Notes: generated by a model not told the origin, from the sequence alone. Counted from the first letter of the stretch, positions 11,001-25,600 are shown. The stretch is DNA of 64,000 bases from Phalacrocorax aristotelis (GCF_949628215.1 NC_134282.1:16720723-16784722); one strand, 5' to 3'. Translations and numbers: made by a program.

Positions 11001-14000
11001 GAGCTCAACGTTTCATTTTAATTATTGTTTTTCCCAGACCTGCAATAGCATTTCTCCATACTTCACAATTTTCTAGAAAAGGTCTGGTAAAAACACATTG
11101 GCCGAAATGTATCTGTCAGCAAGCCAGGTCTGCTTGTTTACCTGACTCCAGGATTTCAAAGCAGGTGCTCTGGGGAGTTGTTTGACCCTTAGCTCACTTC
11201 AGGTGCTCAGAGACTGGGGACAGCAAGGGGAAGCCAGTCCCTTCCTATGTGCATTTTTTTTTTTTAATCAGTAAAAATGCCCTCCCACCAACCCAGACCT
11301 ACGGGTTGTCTCTTTTTGTGGAGGTTTACTGGTCACTGGCATAGTGTAACATGCCAAAAGCATCCTTTAGGGACTCTGCATGGGATGGGTGCTCTAAGAA
11401 CATGAGCAGAAGTGCAATCATGCCCAAGCACACAGCCCTGTGCAAGGAGCAGGGGAGACCGAGGAGTAACAAAACCCTCTGTGCTACACTCCTTAAGGGA
11501 GGGACGTGGCCTTGGCCCAGCAAGCAGAGTCTGCACAAGAGGGAGTCTAATTTACAGTGCCCTGTAATTTGCTGATGCCGTAATATGTTTAGCTTGGGGA
11601 AAAGGCTCTGTTGATGTTAATGTGTTTGCTCACATTGGAGCTGTGGTATGTTCCATTGACATGAAAAACAATACCACACTGGGCTGTGGCTGGACCATCC
11701 TTGTGAAAATAACGGGGCAGTTACTCGGCTGGGGCTGAGCTGCTGGGCCTTCCATGAGGTGAGAACAGCCCCCTGAACCCTCCAGAGCCAATTAGGATGT
11801 GCCAGCCTGGCATCTTCAGCAGTAATGCTGGCTCTTCGTTAAGAGCTATTGCCCAGGTTAATTAGACTCTAAGTGTTAGCACTGGATCAAGCAATATTTC
11901 CATAAAACTTTGGAACTGGTCCCAAATCACTGGTGACAGTGTCAAAAAACAAAGCTTCACCCCCATCTACAACCGTTTCCCTAACTGCTGCTTTCTGAGT
12001 CCAGGAAATGATGGTAAGGATATTGTTGGTAGTACCAACAATGATAGCAGAAATAACGCGAATGATCTCAAGGCACAGAATGGGGTGCCAGGGTGATATA
12101 CCCTGCATGGACAATAGGCAGACAGACTTGCACCAAGGGCAAATAATTACTGCTCTGTGATCTGGTCCTACCTTTGGATACAATGTTGTCATGGCTCAAA
12201 CACACCTCCCCATTTGCCTAGCAGATTTGTCATTAATAATTTCTTACACCTATGCAGCACTTGAGCTCATGGGACTGCTCCAGGCTGTCTGCTTCATGTT
12301 TCAGGGTAAGTCTGCAGGACTAAGCCCTGCAGACAGAAAAAGTACTTGTCTGAAGGTCAGGCCAACTCCAGAGTGGGGATTTATCTCCAAAGGACTTACA
12401 TGGCTCTTGACAGTTTTATCTGCACGCCTGAAGTCTTCATCATCTTCAGAGAAGCCTGGTGGGTTAGCACAGTGTGTTCATTCTGCTTACAGATGGGCAG
12501 CAGGTAAACTATAGCCCTGAACCTTAAATCCTTGAAATCAAGGGAAGTGCCTACAGATCTATGAGGCTTTGGACTTGAGTCTCCTGTCATCAGTGCTGAT
12601 GCTCTAACCTTCCTTCTCCTCCTCCACAAATGCACCATGTGCTCAGGGAGCTCCGTGTATCTTGGTTGGGGACTGAACAGCTGGGATGAGTTCTGTGGCT
12701 CTGGGCGCAGGCACAGGATAAAGATGGACTTCTTTGTCCTCAAGCTGCCCTGGAAAGGGGGAGGTCTCCCTTGTTCCATCCTCGCTGGCCACGTGCTCTT
12801 GCCTCCTTCTTTTTGCCACCTCTGGAGCACACTGAACTGAGAAATAGTTCACTGCCAGGTTTGTCATGTGGTGGTCAGACCAGCAGAAGGCAGGGAGCAG
12901 GGCTGAGACCCTCCAGCTCAGAGGTGGGGGACAAAAGCAGAGCAGTGGGCTAGGATCATGCTTTTGGCACTGGTGAGCCGTGGAGCATGGCAGGCCAGCA
13001 AAGCTCCTAGGCTTTCTGCAGAATTTCTCAGAAACTGGAACATAACGTGAGTAAAACTCTGGTGTATTATGCTGCAGAGAAATGACCAAGCTTTCCTTGA
13101 ACACACCTAATTCTACTGAAGGCATGAATTTCTCCTGACGCAGAGCAGCTCTTATCACCACGAGACCATGCTTTAATAGGAATTTCCTTACAATTTCTCC
13201 CCAGAATGAGGCTCAGGCCAGCTTTGAAAGGTTATGACATCATGACCCAAATTAGGAGCACATGAAAACCACGCTTATAGAATTGCACTTTGCACGAACC
13301 TTTTTCCAAAGAAGGCAGATCAGGTGTTTCAGATCGAGGTAAAAACATTAATTACAGCCATAGCAGTAGTTCAAAATGTGATAGGCCTTTTATAACTTGT
13401 TTGTTACTGTAGATCACAATGTCAGTATTGCAAAAGTGTAGTTTCTTTCCACCATAATCAAGTTGTCTAGCACTGAATAATGGAGTAGTGGAGGCTGCCT
13501 CTTTTTATCTTGGCATACACAGAGCTCAGCAGTGTGTGTCAACACTGAGAACACTTGAAGGATTGCATTGCTTTGTCTGCTTGGACCCAAAAACACAAGG
13601 ACTTTGGAGGGAATTCAAGCTGATTCGTAAAGTACCTGCTTTAAGCCAGCTTACCCCCTCCTAATATTGGCAAACTGGCTTATCTATGTCCTGGCTTTCA
13701 GAAGGTAGCCCTCCCTTTCCTCCTATTATTCACCTGGGTAATGAAATCCATGCTGTGTGAAAGGGGCAGTGATACACTCTGCATGCGAACTGGCAGAGGT
13801 TTCCATCAGCGCTCTGATAACCCTAATTCTTTCAGTATTATATAAATGATACCTCTGAGCAGTGGCTTCAGTTTAGTTGTTACCAAGTGCTGTACAAACA
13901 GCTCAGAGCTTGAAAAAATAAATCATGTATTAAGGGTGGGATAGAACTAAATATATACACTTAAATCAACTTGATTATGCATGACTGAAGTGCAGTATTA

Positions 14001-14737
14001 GCTCTGGTGAAGCAGGCAGTATAGCCTTCGGTGTCCCTGAGCCTACATAGAGAATTGCAGCACCTGGGACCCCCTTCAGGATGTGACTTGGCTGTTTCTA
14101 CTGATTTTAAAGAAGGGATACCTATGGAAATGATAACACAAATAAAGCACATAGGGTCGTAGGACTGACCACAGTCCCATCCCTGTTTTGGTCAGTTAAG
14201 CATTCCTTACAGAATAGCTGCAGATGACACATGAAGTGCAGGGTATGCCCTGCTCCCTTCCTGCCAGAGGGGACATGTGCAAGTAACGCAGCACAAGTAT
14301 TTCCATTAAGAGATTTAGAGAAAAGCTTGTTTGGGACTCTCTTGTGACATGGGTGATTTTGATTCACATCTCCTGGACGTCTGGTAGCTAAAAGCAGTGA
14401 TTACAACATCTATGATTTCCCATGGAAGATTCCTGGAGGACATTTGAGTTTTCACTTTTTTGTAGAACTGAAAGAAGTTCAGAAGAAATGCATACAAAAG
14501 CTAAACAAACCCTCTTCCTTCTCCTGGAATTAATCTGCAAAACAACTCACAATGCAGCTAATCGAGACCGGAAAGGTTCCTCTCAGAGTTGTGCCTTTTC
14601 CACTTGAGAGCAATGAGGTGATTTCCTATGAAAGGCTGTTTCTGTCACCATCTGTAGCGGTGTTTTTCTTCTCAGGATAGGTGGCCACAAGTATTTGTGG
14701 AGACCACCAGTGCAGTTGCTGATGGACGTGCCATCAG
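8015..14737. other. Intergenic, no gene seen
   Basis: No exon supported by splice sites and family similarity was found. The only minor structures noted are a short direct duplication (agagcttg) near 8626-8645, a run of 13 T near 11257, and small repeats such as gtgctagtgctagtg near 10375. Frames up to about 170 codons occur on both strands but resemble no protein family I know and overlap one another, as chance frames do. Confidence 0.6.
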
Positions 14738-14832
14738 GGCATGCTTTAGGAGACATGGTAGTGTTAGGCTGACAGTTGGACTCGATGATCCTAGAGGTCT
14801 TTTCCAACCTTAATGATTCTACGATTCTATAA
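14738..14832 (+). mobile_element. CR1 LINE 3'-end fragment
   Basis: This contains the canonical CR1 tail: tagtgttaggctgacagttg, gactcgatgatcctagaggt and cttttccaaccttaatgatt, ending with attctacgattctat. The last two units are the ATTCTRTGATTCT-type terminal repeat. The 5' boundary is approximate because the upstream sequence has diverged. Confidence 0.85.
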
Positions 14833-16485
14833 TGTCCAGCCTGGGATACTACAAGGTGTCCCTCCCCACAAGCACGGCACACAGGTCTGCTCCTAACACC
14901 GCTAACTCAGCACTGGCTCCCTTCCTCCCCATGCTCCTCAGAGCCCCCTCAGCAGTGCAATCTCTCCCGTGTCTGAGATTTTTTTTCTTCTGGTGGATAT
15001 TTCTCATGTGGATCTAATTCTGGCAAAAGACAGCTAACTCAAGCTTGTAGAGGCTGCTGTATGCTCAAACCAGAGGAATGGGGTGGGGGCAGTGTCAGCT
15101 TCCCACACGTTATCTCTGGTTGACCAGCGTAGGTGAGGAAGGAAGGCTCTGGGCTCCATCCAGCCCAAAACCTGTGGGACGGCTAAGGATGGTTACTATA
15201 ATGATGATATCTACTTCCAGAGAAGACCAGAAGAATGTGGTAGGTGCAATCTGGGACACATTCCCACACCCGCCTCTGTATACTTGCATTCATTCAGCTT
15301 GAACATCCAATTAAGCTTGATGGTAGCAATTAAAAAAAAGAAGCAGTATCTGTTCCTACTCATCTGTGAAAACCAGTTAGTGAGATTCTGTTACAGATGA
15401 TCAGTCAAATTTTAAGCTGACTGATGAAGTTAGACTCTCAGGATAATTCTGCGTTTTGGAAACACTGCGCATGTGTGTCAATGTAACATAGCACAGCCCA
15501 ACGCAGGCAGCCTTCCAGCAGGGTGAAGTTTAACTGCTCAGTAGAGTGGAGAATGGGCATCTGTTCTAGGACCTGCAGGAGTAAAACTGTATTTGTGCGA
15601 GTGTACACATGTGTAGGTGACATATGCACATTGGACTAATTTTGCACGAGCGAATGCCAGAATGTTAGAGAAGATCACAGCATCTGCTTGAAAAAGGCTT
15701 CTAGCAGCATCACGAGAGTAATGAAATCTTGGGACTGCTGCTCTTTGTGGGGCAATTTCTGTTATTTTTATATGGGGTTGCCACTGGGAAAAAGGCTAAG
15801 TCCTTTTGTTTGTTGTAACAACACAGGAAGGGAAGAGGTTTTCCTTTTATCTTGCTATTACAGCTACCTTTGTCATCATATCCCTTTTCTCATCTGGCTG
15901 AGGTCTGTATTCAAACTAGATCTGGTCCATAGCTACCATTCAGTAAACAGTAACAAGCTACAGCCAGCTTTTATCTAGATTAAATTAAGCAAGCAGCAAA
16001 TCAGAGATGTAACATGTTTACCTTTCCTTATGGTAGTGCAGGAAGGGGTATATTGGACCCTGTTAGGAAAGGGTCTCACTTGGTTTTGACGATAGAAACT
16101 CCCGGCTTTGAACAGAAAGCTCTTGAGTTCTGAGCTGAAATGTCCTAAATGTGGTTGACGAGCTGCTGACAATGCTAGTGGCGAGACCCGGCTTCATTTG
16201 GGTGCTCACACCATGTTCAAATGAAGAAATGATCCCAATCTCTCCAGACTGTTACTATTTGAAATGCCATCAGATTTTCAGATCTGGAAGTGCCCCAAGG
16301 CAATCTTCACCTACGGACTCTGGACTCCGATCAGCCACCAAAATTTTGACTAAGCCCTTTCTCTTTTTGGATAAACAAGCCACCCTTTGCCTCCCTGATC
16401 CCCATCCAACAGAACAGTCACTCCTGAAAACAAAAGCAAGCTAATTTACTGATCTACTCATTTCCCAACATAATATTCAATGTTG

Positions 16486-18580
16486 TGAGTCATCCAGAAA
16501 GACTCTCCACTTTTCCGTTAAGGTCAGAAGCAGTTTCGGTGGGGAGCAGGCAGGGCATGCTGCCCGGTCACAGCACCAGGCTGAGCTGGCAGCACCATCA
16601 GCAGAGTCCAGGTGGAGGAAGTCTTCCCGCGTCTGCCTCTGCCACAGCTCCTCCTGGCACCACTCGGGGAAGTATATTCTTTGCATCGATAAATCTGATT
16701 ATCAGCCCAATTATACTGTGGCAACGTAGGTATAACTCACTGGAATCAAGTGCCAGAGGAGTGTAAATAAAATCCAAAGTCAGACCGTAATCTTAAAGGA
16801 GATCAGGTGAACAAGATCAGTAGCATTGCCTGAACCTCCTTTTTTAATGACTCTTTTTTGGATGCAAATAACGCAGTTTAATAAAGGTAGGTGCTGCCCC
16901 AGGACTCAATGTAATTTGGGTGACAAATGAGGGATGGCTGGGAGTCAGGGAGCTCTGCCTAACTTTAGAAACAGATTCATCTCTCTCTTAGAGCTGCAAC
17001 AGCAAGGACTTTTCTTTGTGTTCCTGTCCTTAGACAAACTTCCTTTGTTCTGGTGCAGTTTCTCCTCCCCTGGAATTTGCTGTCCCAACTGCCTTGCTCA
17101 GTCATGCTCAGGCTTGCTCCAATGCCAGCGTCTCAGAAGTCTGATGAAACCTTAATGATCCCCACTCCCCGCATATGCCTGTACCCAGCCACCCAAAAAG
17201 AAGCCATGGAGCCGTTTTCCTGTGACAATGTTGGCTCAGCAGCACCAGGTGGGGGTGGGGGAGCAGGAATGGAGGGTTTGTACCCGCTGGAGCTGGGCCT
17301 TTGAGTACAAATATTGAGTGACTCAAATGTCCAGAGTGAGACTGACTCACCAGGATCAGAGGAGTCTTGTCCAAGTCCCATCTTTCCTGACTATAGTGTT
17401 TTCACACCCAGGCACTCCTTGACCGGAGTGGAGGACAGGGAGCCACCCAGAACAGCCACCAGCCCTAGGTTAGGGTACTCCCCTGGAATGACGTTTGCTG
17501 CCTCCAAACTGACCAGAACAGGAACATGAATTAAATCTTCCACCTCTCACGTGGACACCCCAACCGCCAGAACCTGCACAGGCTGCCTTTGCTCAACCTG
17601 GCCCTATTTTTGTCTTTGAGCACACCTGGGGCAAAGGCTGGGGAAATGCCCATGAGTTCTCCTTTAGGGAATCCAGTTTGAGCTGCTCCTTTGCAGGCCC
17701 TCAGCTCTTGGGCACCTTGGCACAGCTTGGTGAAAGCTTGGGATCCTGCTGGGTACATGGACACCCTTGAGTGAGGAACTATTGCCTGGGAGCCCAGCCC
17801 ATTCCCACCAGCTGATACCAGTTGATCTGCAGTCTCAGTGGCTGACTCAGCCCAGCTCTTCCATGCAGCTTTATTGAGGAGCACATCTTAAATCATGGCG
17901 TGACTTCAGATGCAGGTGAATTAGACACTGGACAAAATAGTCACTCTAGGATTTATGGATTTGGGGGCAAGCTTAACTTCTGCCTTAGGCTGGGGTCATT
18001 GTCTAGAGGGCAACACCAAATAAAGTCTAAGGCAGCAAGATGCCTACTTCAAGAGCCTCCTCCATTTCATTGCTGCTCATGGAGATGCACAGCTATTTCT
18101 TCATGCAGAATCAGAGTGGTCTGAAATCTCCTGCATCATCCTTAACCCTTAGCATGTTCCTCTACACATAGAAAGACCTTTAGCAACAGACAGAATCAAG
18201 CCTAGAGTAAAAAAGCAGCTTTGTGTTCAGTGAGGGAATTGTCTACTGCTAGTGTCAGAGCCGTGTTGCTCAAAGGGCTAGTGTCAGGCCAGGTTTTCCA
18301 CATTAGATAGGAGGTGGCATCATTAAAGAGAGCAAAGTTTCACTGGGAAGGGTTGTTTCCACCAGTGCTGCCTGCACCTGCCTGTGTGATACCCACTTTG
18401 GAGTTACAAGAAGGGTGAGCAGGAAGAGACCAGGCTCTGTCTCTGAGCCTCTATCTACAACCTCACCTTAGCTTCTTGATTTATTCTGTTTTGCTTTTGC
18501 TCCTGTGCTTTGTTGGAGCAAAACTCAAGTTTCAGGAAGTATCTGATTAAATTTTCCACATTTTGAAATGGAGTGACTCA
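16486..18580. promoter_or_regulatory. Cluster of five AP-1 consensus sites
   Basis: Perfect TGASTCA heptamers occur at 16486-16492, 17319-17325, 17343-17349, 17843-17849 and 18574-18580. The site at 17319 sits inside the palindrome tgagtgactca. The one at 17843 is in ggctgactcagcc, close to a Maf recognition element. By eye the rest of the window has about eight such heptamers, so five in 2.1 kb is a local excess. An enhancer function is inference; CLDN1 is an epithelial gene and lies ~11 kb upstream. Confidence 0.35.
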
Positions 18581-19557
18581 TTCTTACCGAGCCAGCAGCT
18601 GTTTTGTCCTCGCTCTGTGTGCTGAACTGAGCACACAACTCACTTCTGCCCCACGACTGGCCTCAGGAGTCCAGGGAGCCGGGGGGTCCGGTCAGCAGCC
18701 AGTGCTCATCACCTTCCCCCTCAAAAAATGTCCCTTTGTGGCTTTTAGACATATACATGAAAGTACATGAAAGGGTGGTGGGTGGGGGCTTGTGCTGAAT
18801 AATAAAGAGCAGTCAAACAAGTCAAGCAGGTCTGTAGAAGCAGTTCAAGGCAGGCAAGCCAAAAAGATCGGTAAGGTGAGATGTAATTATGATCCCTCTT
18901 AGCTGGGACACAGGAGCCGAAAGATCCATGTCACAAACATCAGCCGTGCAGCCGTGTTACACTAAGGGGAATTAGGCCCCAAGTAACAACATGTTTACAA
19001 CTTCACATTTGTCCATACTGAGCCAGCCCTCTGATGCCGTAACAATGAGTGCGCCGTACCTTGGCCAGGCCAAAATTTTTTTGGGTGTAAGAAGAGAAGG
19101 AGAAGAGGGACACAGGGACAGGCAGCGTTGTTTTTTATTCCTTTCTTGTGTCCTATCCAAAAAATATTTAACTGGAAAGTGATTTATTCAGGAATTTTCC
19201 CCTTTTTTCCATTGTGTGTCATGTGCTTTGCTGGTGTATTGATGATGAAGGGACTGCAGAGCAAGAGCTCACATCCAACAAAAGTAAAATGAAGGTTCAA
19301 ACCCCAAGCGAATGGTCCCCAAACCTCTACTACCCTATCAGATACCATAGAGGTCAAAAGGTACCTTGGTTTTCACCAGAAAATAGCCTATGGAAGCATC
19401 CTGCTCATTAAGCTATCCCTCACTCTTTCTTTCTTTAGTTGTATGAAGTTTGCAGTCTTGGCTGCTCAGCAGCACAGCATGAAAGGGTGAAGAGGCCATC
19501 GTGAGCCAAGTGTCCAACCAAAAGCTAGAAGAACACTCTTATGCTATAACCAAAGAC

Positions 19558-19640
19558 AAAGCTTAACCTAAATGAGCATTATCATCAGAGCAAAATAGTG
19601 AAAGCTTAACCCAAATGAGCATCATCAGAGTAAAATAGTG
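19558..19640. repeat. Tandem duplication, 43 bp + 40 bp
   Basis: Unit 1 (19558-19600) and unit 2 (19601-19640) both begin aaagcttaacc and end aaaatagtg. They differ by two substitutions and a 3-bp deletion in unit 2. A third copy starts (aaagc) but stops after five bases. The high similarity suggests a fairly recent slippage or duplication event. Confidence 0.92.
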
Positions 19641-22600
19641 AAAGCGGCAGGTTCAAATTGTCCAGTCACTTCAGATAAGATCTGACTTTCTACAGCTAAA
19701 AAAGGAAATAAAGGGGAAAAAAAAGAAAGAAGCTGGGAAAATGCTGAAAGCTTTCAGGCTTTGCTCTTTCATCACAAGAAAGAAAAAAAGAGGGTCACGT
19801 TTGCTCCTTTATAAGTTGTGTTTAAGAGCTAGATTCTTCTTCATTTCGAGCCAAGGGAATTTTTGCTTTTGAGTTTGAAAAAAGCAGAATCAGGGTCATG
19901 ATTTTTAAAAAGCTTAAATCCCAGGCGTGTTTTAGAAACAGATTCAAAAGCACATGCTCGCTGCAATTATCTCGCCTGCGGTGTTTTCGGACATGTGGAC
20001 TTCAGGAAAACAATAGCCAGCTCTGTTATCAGCACAAAGGAGGATCAGTTTGGAATTACCATACCTGTAACGTCGGCAGCCCTCAGCTCTGAGGGTTTCC
20101 ATTCCCACTGTTGTTCAGCTGTGAATTTACTTACAACATTCCTGAAATAAAAGAAAAAAGGGGGGGGGCATTCCTGACTGAAGTGTGGAGCAACTGGGAG
20201 AGCTGGCACCCTCTAAACAATAATTCTTAGCACAGGTCTTGCCTAAGATGAGGGGGATATTCTGCCAGTGGAAACTGATGGCTTTTGAAGCAGGAAAACA
20301 AAATCAGAGGGGCCGGAGGGGTGGGGGGCGCGGTATCTGAGCACTGGGGTGCTCCAGCTGAAACGCAGGCACTGCACAAGGGTAAAGAGGTGATGGGCAC
20401 GTCCCTGGCTGCAATATTCTCCTGTACAGGAACCAAGACTGTTTCCATTCATTTAAAATACAGGACCATGATGAACCATTGCCAGACCCAGAAGATGGTT
20501 TAATAGAAAGGTTTGGTGATGATGGAAAATATCCTGATGCTACCTGGTGTGATCACTCAGAGGCACACACATCTTGGGCAGCTGGGTTGGCCTGGTGAGG
20601 AAGCATCTCTTGGAAGCCCTCAGTTTGTTATTTAGGTTAACTACATGTGACTCTCTTACGTATCTAACACTCCCAAGGATAATACTGCTGAACCTCAGAA
20701 AGTTAGGTGGGATGCAGCTAGGCATAGGCACTCAGTCCTTAAGGACTGAGGCAGAAAAAAAAAAAGGCAATGGTAGAAGTTTGGTGAGTTTTAGCAGGTT
20801 CTGTCTCCCCAGAGCAGGAGCTCCAGAGGAAGCAGTCCCCCTGTGTTGTTTGCACTGCAAACTACGCCATGCAGGTAGCGACGTTGCTTAACCAAAGTGC
20901 CAGAAACCTCTTAAAAACTTCTTAGAGATCTTGGGTGTCTGCCCCAAGGGCTGCAGATCCTCGGTGGCCGGGGCCTCTATGGTGCGTCACTGTAGGATGA
21001 TGGGCCATCCTGTGGGTGGCTGCTGCGGCAGAGCAGAGCCCACGGCAGCCGGGCCAGGGTGTGGGGGGACACAACACTCTGGTATCTGCGGCAGCCATCT
21101 CGGCTCCTTTCATAATCGATCCGGAGAAACTGGGAGGAAGGCATGATTCACCCGACCTGCCTGACGCTCAGCCCGAGTGCCATATGGATGGCAGCCCTTC
21201 TGCCAGACTCTGCTGCCACTCCCCTGCCTGCATGGCATGTCACCCACACCCGGCACCGGCGTGTTCTCTGCTGCTGGCCCCTGAAACCCAGACCCAGGGC
21301 AGGATGCTGCAGCCTCCCTGCTGGCAGCTTGTGCTGTGAGTGCCAGGATGGGGCAGAAGCTGTGCCACAGGGCAGCACCCCTAAACCAGCACCCTGCCTC
21401 CTGCACGGGTGACCCCTTGGCACCCTGAAGTGAGAACAAGTTTGTGTCACCCTTATCCACACAACCTCAGCTGTGCATTTTGTTTCTCAATCTGCCTGAG
21501 GAGGACCTGAGATCTGTACCAGGTGTGATTCATGGGGACTCCAGCCTATTTGTGCCATTGCTATGGGTAAGCCCCATGTGATGATTAGCAATCACTTAAA
21601 TAAAACGCCAGGTTTCTAGGATATTGAGTACCCATGAACTATGATAAATTACAGCCAGAGTGCTTGGGAGCTTCTGGACCCCCCCCACCCCCTGCCTCCA
21701 GTCTCTGGCAGAGGTACCCAGGGGCTCCCCCTGTCCTGTACTAACCAAAACTGTGATGCTGCATGGCAGGGAGCCAAGGTACAGCCCTTCCAGAGGGCTT
21801 TCCCCTGCGTGGGGAGCAGGTGGATAATCATACCTCCCAGGCAGGGTTATATTAAGAGAGAATCAAGCAAGTGAGAAAGGACTTGGGATGGGGAGGAGGT
21901 AGAGGGAGGTGATCCTGGAAGGGGCGGGGCAGGATGGGCTGCACTGAAGGGGGATTGGGAGAGGAAGGAGTGCTCAGAGGCTTGGCTGGGAAGGAGAGGC
22001 TGGTGAACATGTAGGGTAAGAAGGTGACATAGGAACCTGGGGACACTGGGAACAGCCTTGCTGGGGTGATGGGATGCATCTGGAGGAAGAGCCAGAAAAG
22101 GAAGGGAAACGTGGCAGATTGTTTCCCAGCTTTCTGCCACAAATGAACAGAGGTCTGAGAGACTCTGAGGACAGATATGGTGGTCTAGCTAATCAAGTTA
22201 GCCCTTCTCTAAAGTCTTGTTGAGCCGGTATCCCATCCATGGTGGTACGTGGGAGCCAGCCCCAATGCCCCATCCTTCTGTGCACGGGGCAAATGCACTG
22301 CCCACTGCTAACTTAGCATCTGCAGAGAGACCAAGTGAGTCCAGGCTGATGGCAGCTGGATGGGAGTGCCTGGTGCTGGGCTCACCCCTCCCCAGCTTGA
22401 TGAAGCCAGATAACGGAGTCTGGGTGAACCGGTCCTGCAGGGAGCCTGGCAGAGCCAAACAGCCAACTTCTCCTCAGCTATGCACTGGTTAAAGTCAGCT
22501 CCGTTCTCAGCCAGAAAACCCCTCCGATAAATAAGTCAGCCAGCTGCGTATTTGCCTTCCAATGCTGGCCAACACTGACATGCTTTGCAGAGCCAGGCCC

Positions 22601-25600
22601 AGCTCCAGCAAGAGGGGGAGAGCCGAGGAATGCTGTGGCAGGGAAGTGGGAGGATTTATAGCTGTTTGCAATGGGGGTCGGGTGGGTCACCTGAGCTGAG
22701 GGGGCCTCCCAGGTCCTTTTTCTTCCTTGCCAAGAAAGGGTTTCCTTGGTTGGCCTCCCAGATAGTTGGATCCTGCAGCCCCCTCCCAGGAAGCAGGGTC
22801 ACTTCAGAGCAGCTGAGCCTGAGAAATGAACCCATGGGTAGGGCTCGCATCTCATGGGGAGCAGGATCCTGCTGGCAATGAAACCCACTCAGGGGGCTGC
22901 AGGGAGCTCGGCAGAGAAATGAGCTGGGCTGTGGATACATTCTGTATCACCGAGTGTTTCTCTCTTGCCAGCTGACCACCTTTTTATACGCCCCCACCCT
23001 TCCTGGCTGCTCTCACACTAAACAGCAGCAATAAAAAGATATTTTTCAGGTGAAATGGGGCCAATGCCTGACCCAGGAGGGGTGCGTAGGGGTGGCCTGT
23101 TTTCTGGGTGCAATGGCTTAGAGTCACTAAATGTTTTACTAGCCAGCAGAGCACTCTGCAGGGACTGTAGCACGCTGATGTTAACCCCCCCAGACTAACA
23201 GACACATAGCTGAAGCTGAACATCTCCCACCTCTGCTCACAGCACCATTACTCGCTGATTTTTTTTTTCCCTTGCCAAGAATGCGGGAACCTGCTGCTCC
23301 TGGGCAGGTGGGGGCATTGCCTTAGCTGCTGCTCCGGGACAGGCTATGCAGGAGGAGGGCTCATGGTAACAATTTTCCACAAAACTGGAAAACTTTGCAG
23401 AGCATTTCATAACAATAGCTGGCATTTAGGTTTTTTCTCTTGGGAAAATGTCTATGGTTTGGGAAGTAGTTTTTGCAGGAAAAGACAGAAATCTAAGGAG
23501 AGTCTAGCGGGATCTCCTGTAGCCAGGCCGTGGGGACATGGTCAGTCTTTCTGGGTTAATGAATACTGAATATTTATGCTAACTGAAAAGCCTGGCAAGA
23601 CGAAGGCTGCCTCTACAGCTCCTTGTGGTGGTAGTCCCACTCCCTGCGCTGGCTGCTGCTGTGCGGGATCTGCTCTCGCAGCTCCACCTGCAGGTGCTCA
23701 GCCCAGGCTGTGCCTGCACAGAGCTCAGCTCCCCGCAGCGTGGATTTCCAACCAGATAGCACTGGTCATGCTGGGCTTGCACAGCCTGTTGCTGTCTGGC
23801 CCTTTCCTTCGGGTTCCTGCCCTTCATTGCGACACTGGGGTGCCGCTCCACCTAGCTGTCCCACTGTCTGCCCCACCACGTGGCGTGTTCTCACGCTTCA
23901 CCTTCCAAACTCTTTGAACTAGCCTGTAAGATCCTTCTTATCCTCCTTCAGATCTTCTCTCAAGACAGGATTTCACTGGGATAGTGAGGAGAAATTCATC
24001 ATGTAGCTATGAGGAGAGGAAGGGTACGTGGTGGTATCTTTAGCTCCAGTCCCTGCTGGGACACGGGCTTCTGGTGTGATGTGAAACATTTGCCAACATC
24101 CATATTTTTAAACTTTCCAGCAGTTGTTCTGCTCATGGCTGGGTTTCTGTGGAGAAATGGGAGCACAAAGCCATAGGCAGCAAGTCCTGGGAAGGTGATC
24201 TAAGGAGCATGCAGAGGTTCCTGTGTCCATCTGCTCACGTTATCCCCTGCCATGTGCAACTGTCCCTGGAGCAGGCAGGAAGGTGTATTGCCCTCAGTGC
24301 AAAATCCATCAACAGTTAAGCCAGAGCCTAAACAACATTTCATCATTCTGGTGTCCCTCTTCACTCAGGACAGGCAGGGGATCTGTGGAAGCCTGCTTCC
24401 AGCTCCGTGCAGGGCTGTGGTGGGTCCTTTTTCCCACTGGTGGTCAAAGGGAGAGCCCGCAGCCCATCCAAAGACTGGAGTAGCTCTCACTGCCCCCTTG
24501 GTGGCTGCAGTGGTCGCTCTGCACACCTTTGAACCACAACCATTTGGTTACTGCATTGACCCAGGCAGTGTATGATTGACTTAGCACTGTACAAGGAGAG
24601 GATAGGTGGATTGGAAAGACCTTAAACATCCTCATCTGCAACTAAAACTGACATCGTGGGAGCAGCCATAACTGAGGAGGGGGCTTCTGGTCTTGCATTA
24701 TTATTAATAGCAATGCAAAGCTTTTTAACAGCAATCCTACAAAACCTAGTGTGGGGCTTGCATATGCAATTCGTTTCCAGTTTGCTGTGTGTTGTGAAAG
24801 GCATCTGCTCTGAGATGTCTGTGGCAGGGCTTGGCAGACTCTCCACAGGTACAAATGTCAAGATACTGAAGCAGACCTTGAAGAAACTGCCCGGGAAGAA
24901 AGAGGCTCCTCAGCACAGGTCTGACTCACTGTCAAGTTAGATTTCACAGTGGCTGCTGGCTGCTGTTGCTGTACCAGATTACAAGTTAAAGAGGAGCACT
25001 GGCCTACAAGGCTTTTTAACTCAACAATTCTCCTTGGTACATGAAAACAAAGCTGACAAAATGAGCCAAAGATGGTCAGTTCATCAGGCTTCCAGCTCCG
25101 TTCAAAGCAAAGCATTCAGGCTGGGCTGTTCATGAGATGTGTATTGATCCCATTCACCTAAGAAAATATGAGCATGGTCCCTCCCGTCAGCCAGATGAGC
25201 ACTTTGCACCCCATCTGTTTTGCCTACATGCAAGGTCCTTGCTCATTCATCCATCTGGAGAAGATGGCAGCAAGGACAGTTAGGCTGACCACCAGCCCAG
25301 AGTCTGGGAACTGCCAGCTCTGAAGTTTAGGCTTGGAGAAATCCCAGCACCTGTGATATATAAAATGGGGGATAATGATGCCTCAGCAAAAGTTGCTTAG
25401 AGCTGTTATGGGGATTAACTCGTTAATCCCAGGAAAGTGCTATAGACATCTGAAATGCAATGTTAATATTACTGCCTTCCATGCAGGCAAGCAATGTTCA
25501 CTCCATTTGAGAACTTAAAGCAGACTACTCTCATAAAGACTCCCAGCCGAGTTTTTGCAACCTTTTGTGTGTATATGACCCTGTCAGGGCTGATGTGAAC

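Noticed and set aside
12396..13161. Minus-strand frames of 144 and 172 codons
   Set aside because: They overlap each other in different phases, have no family similarity and no exon signals.
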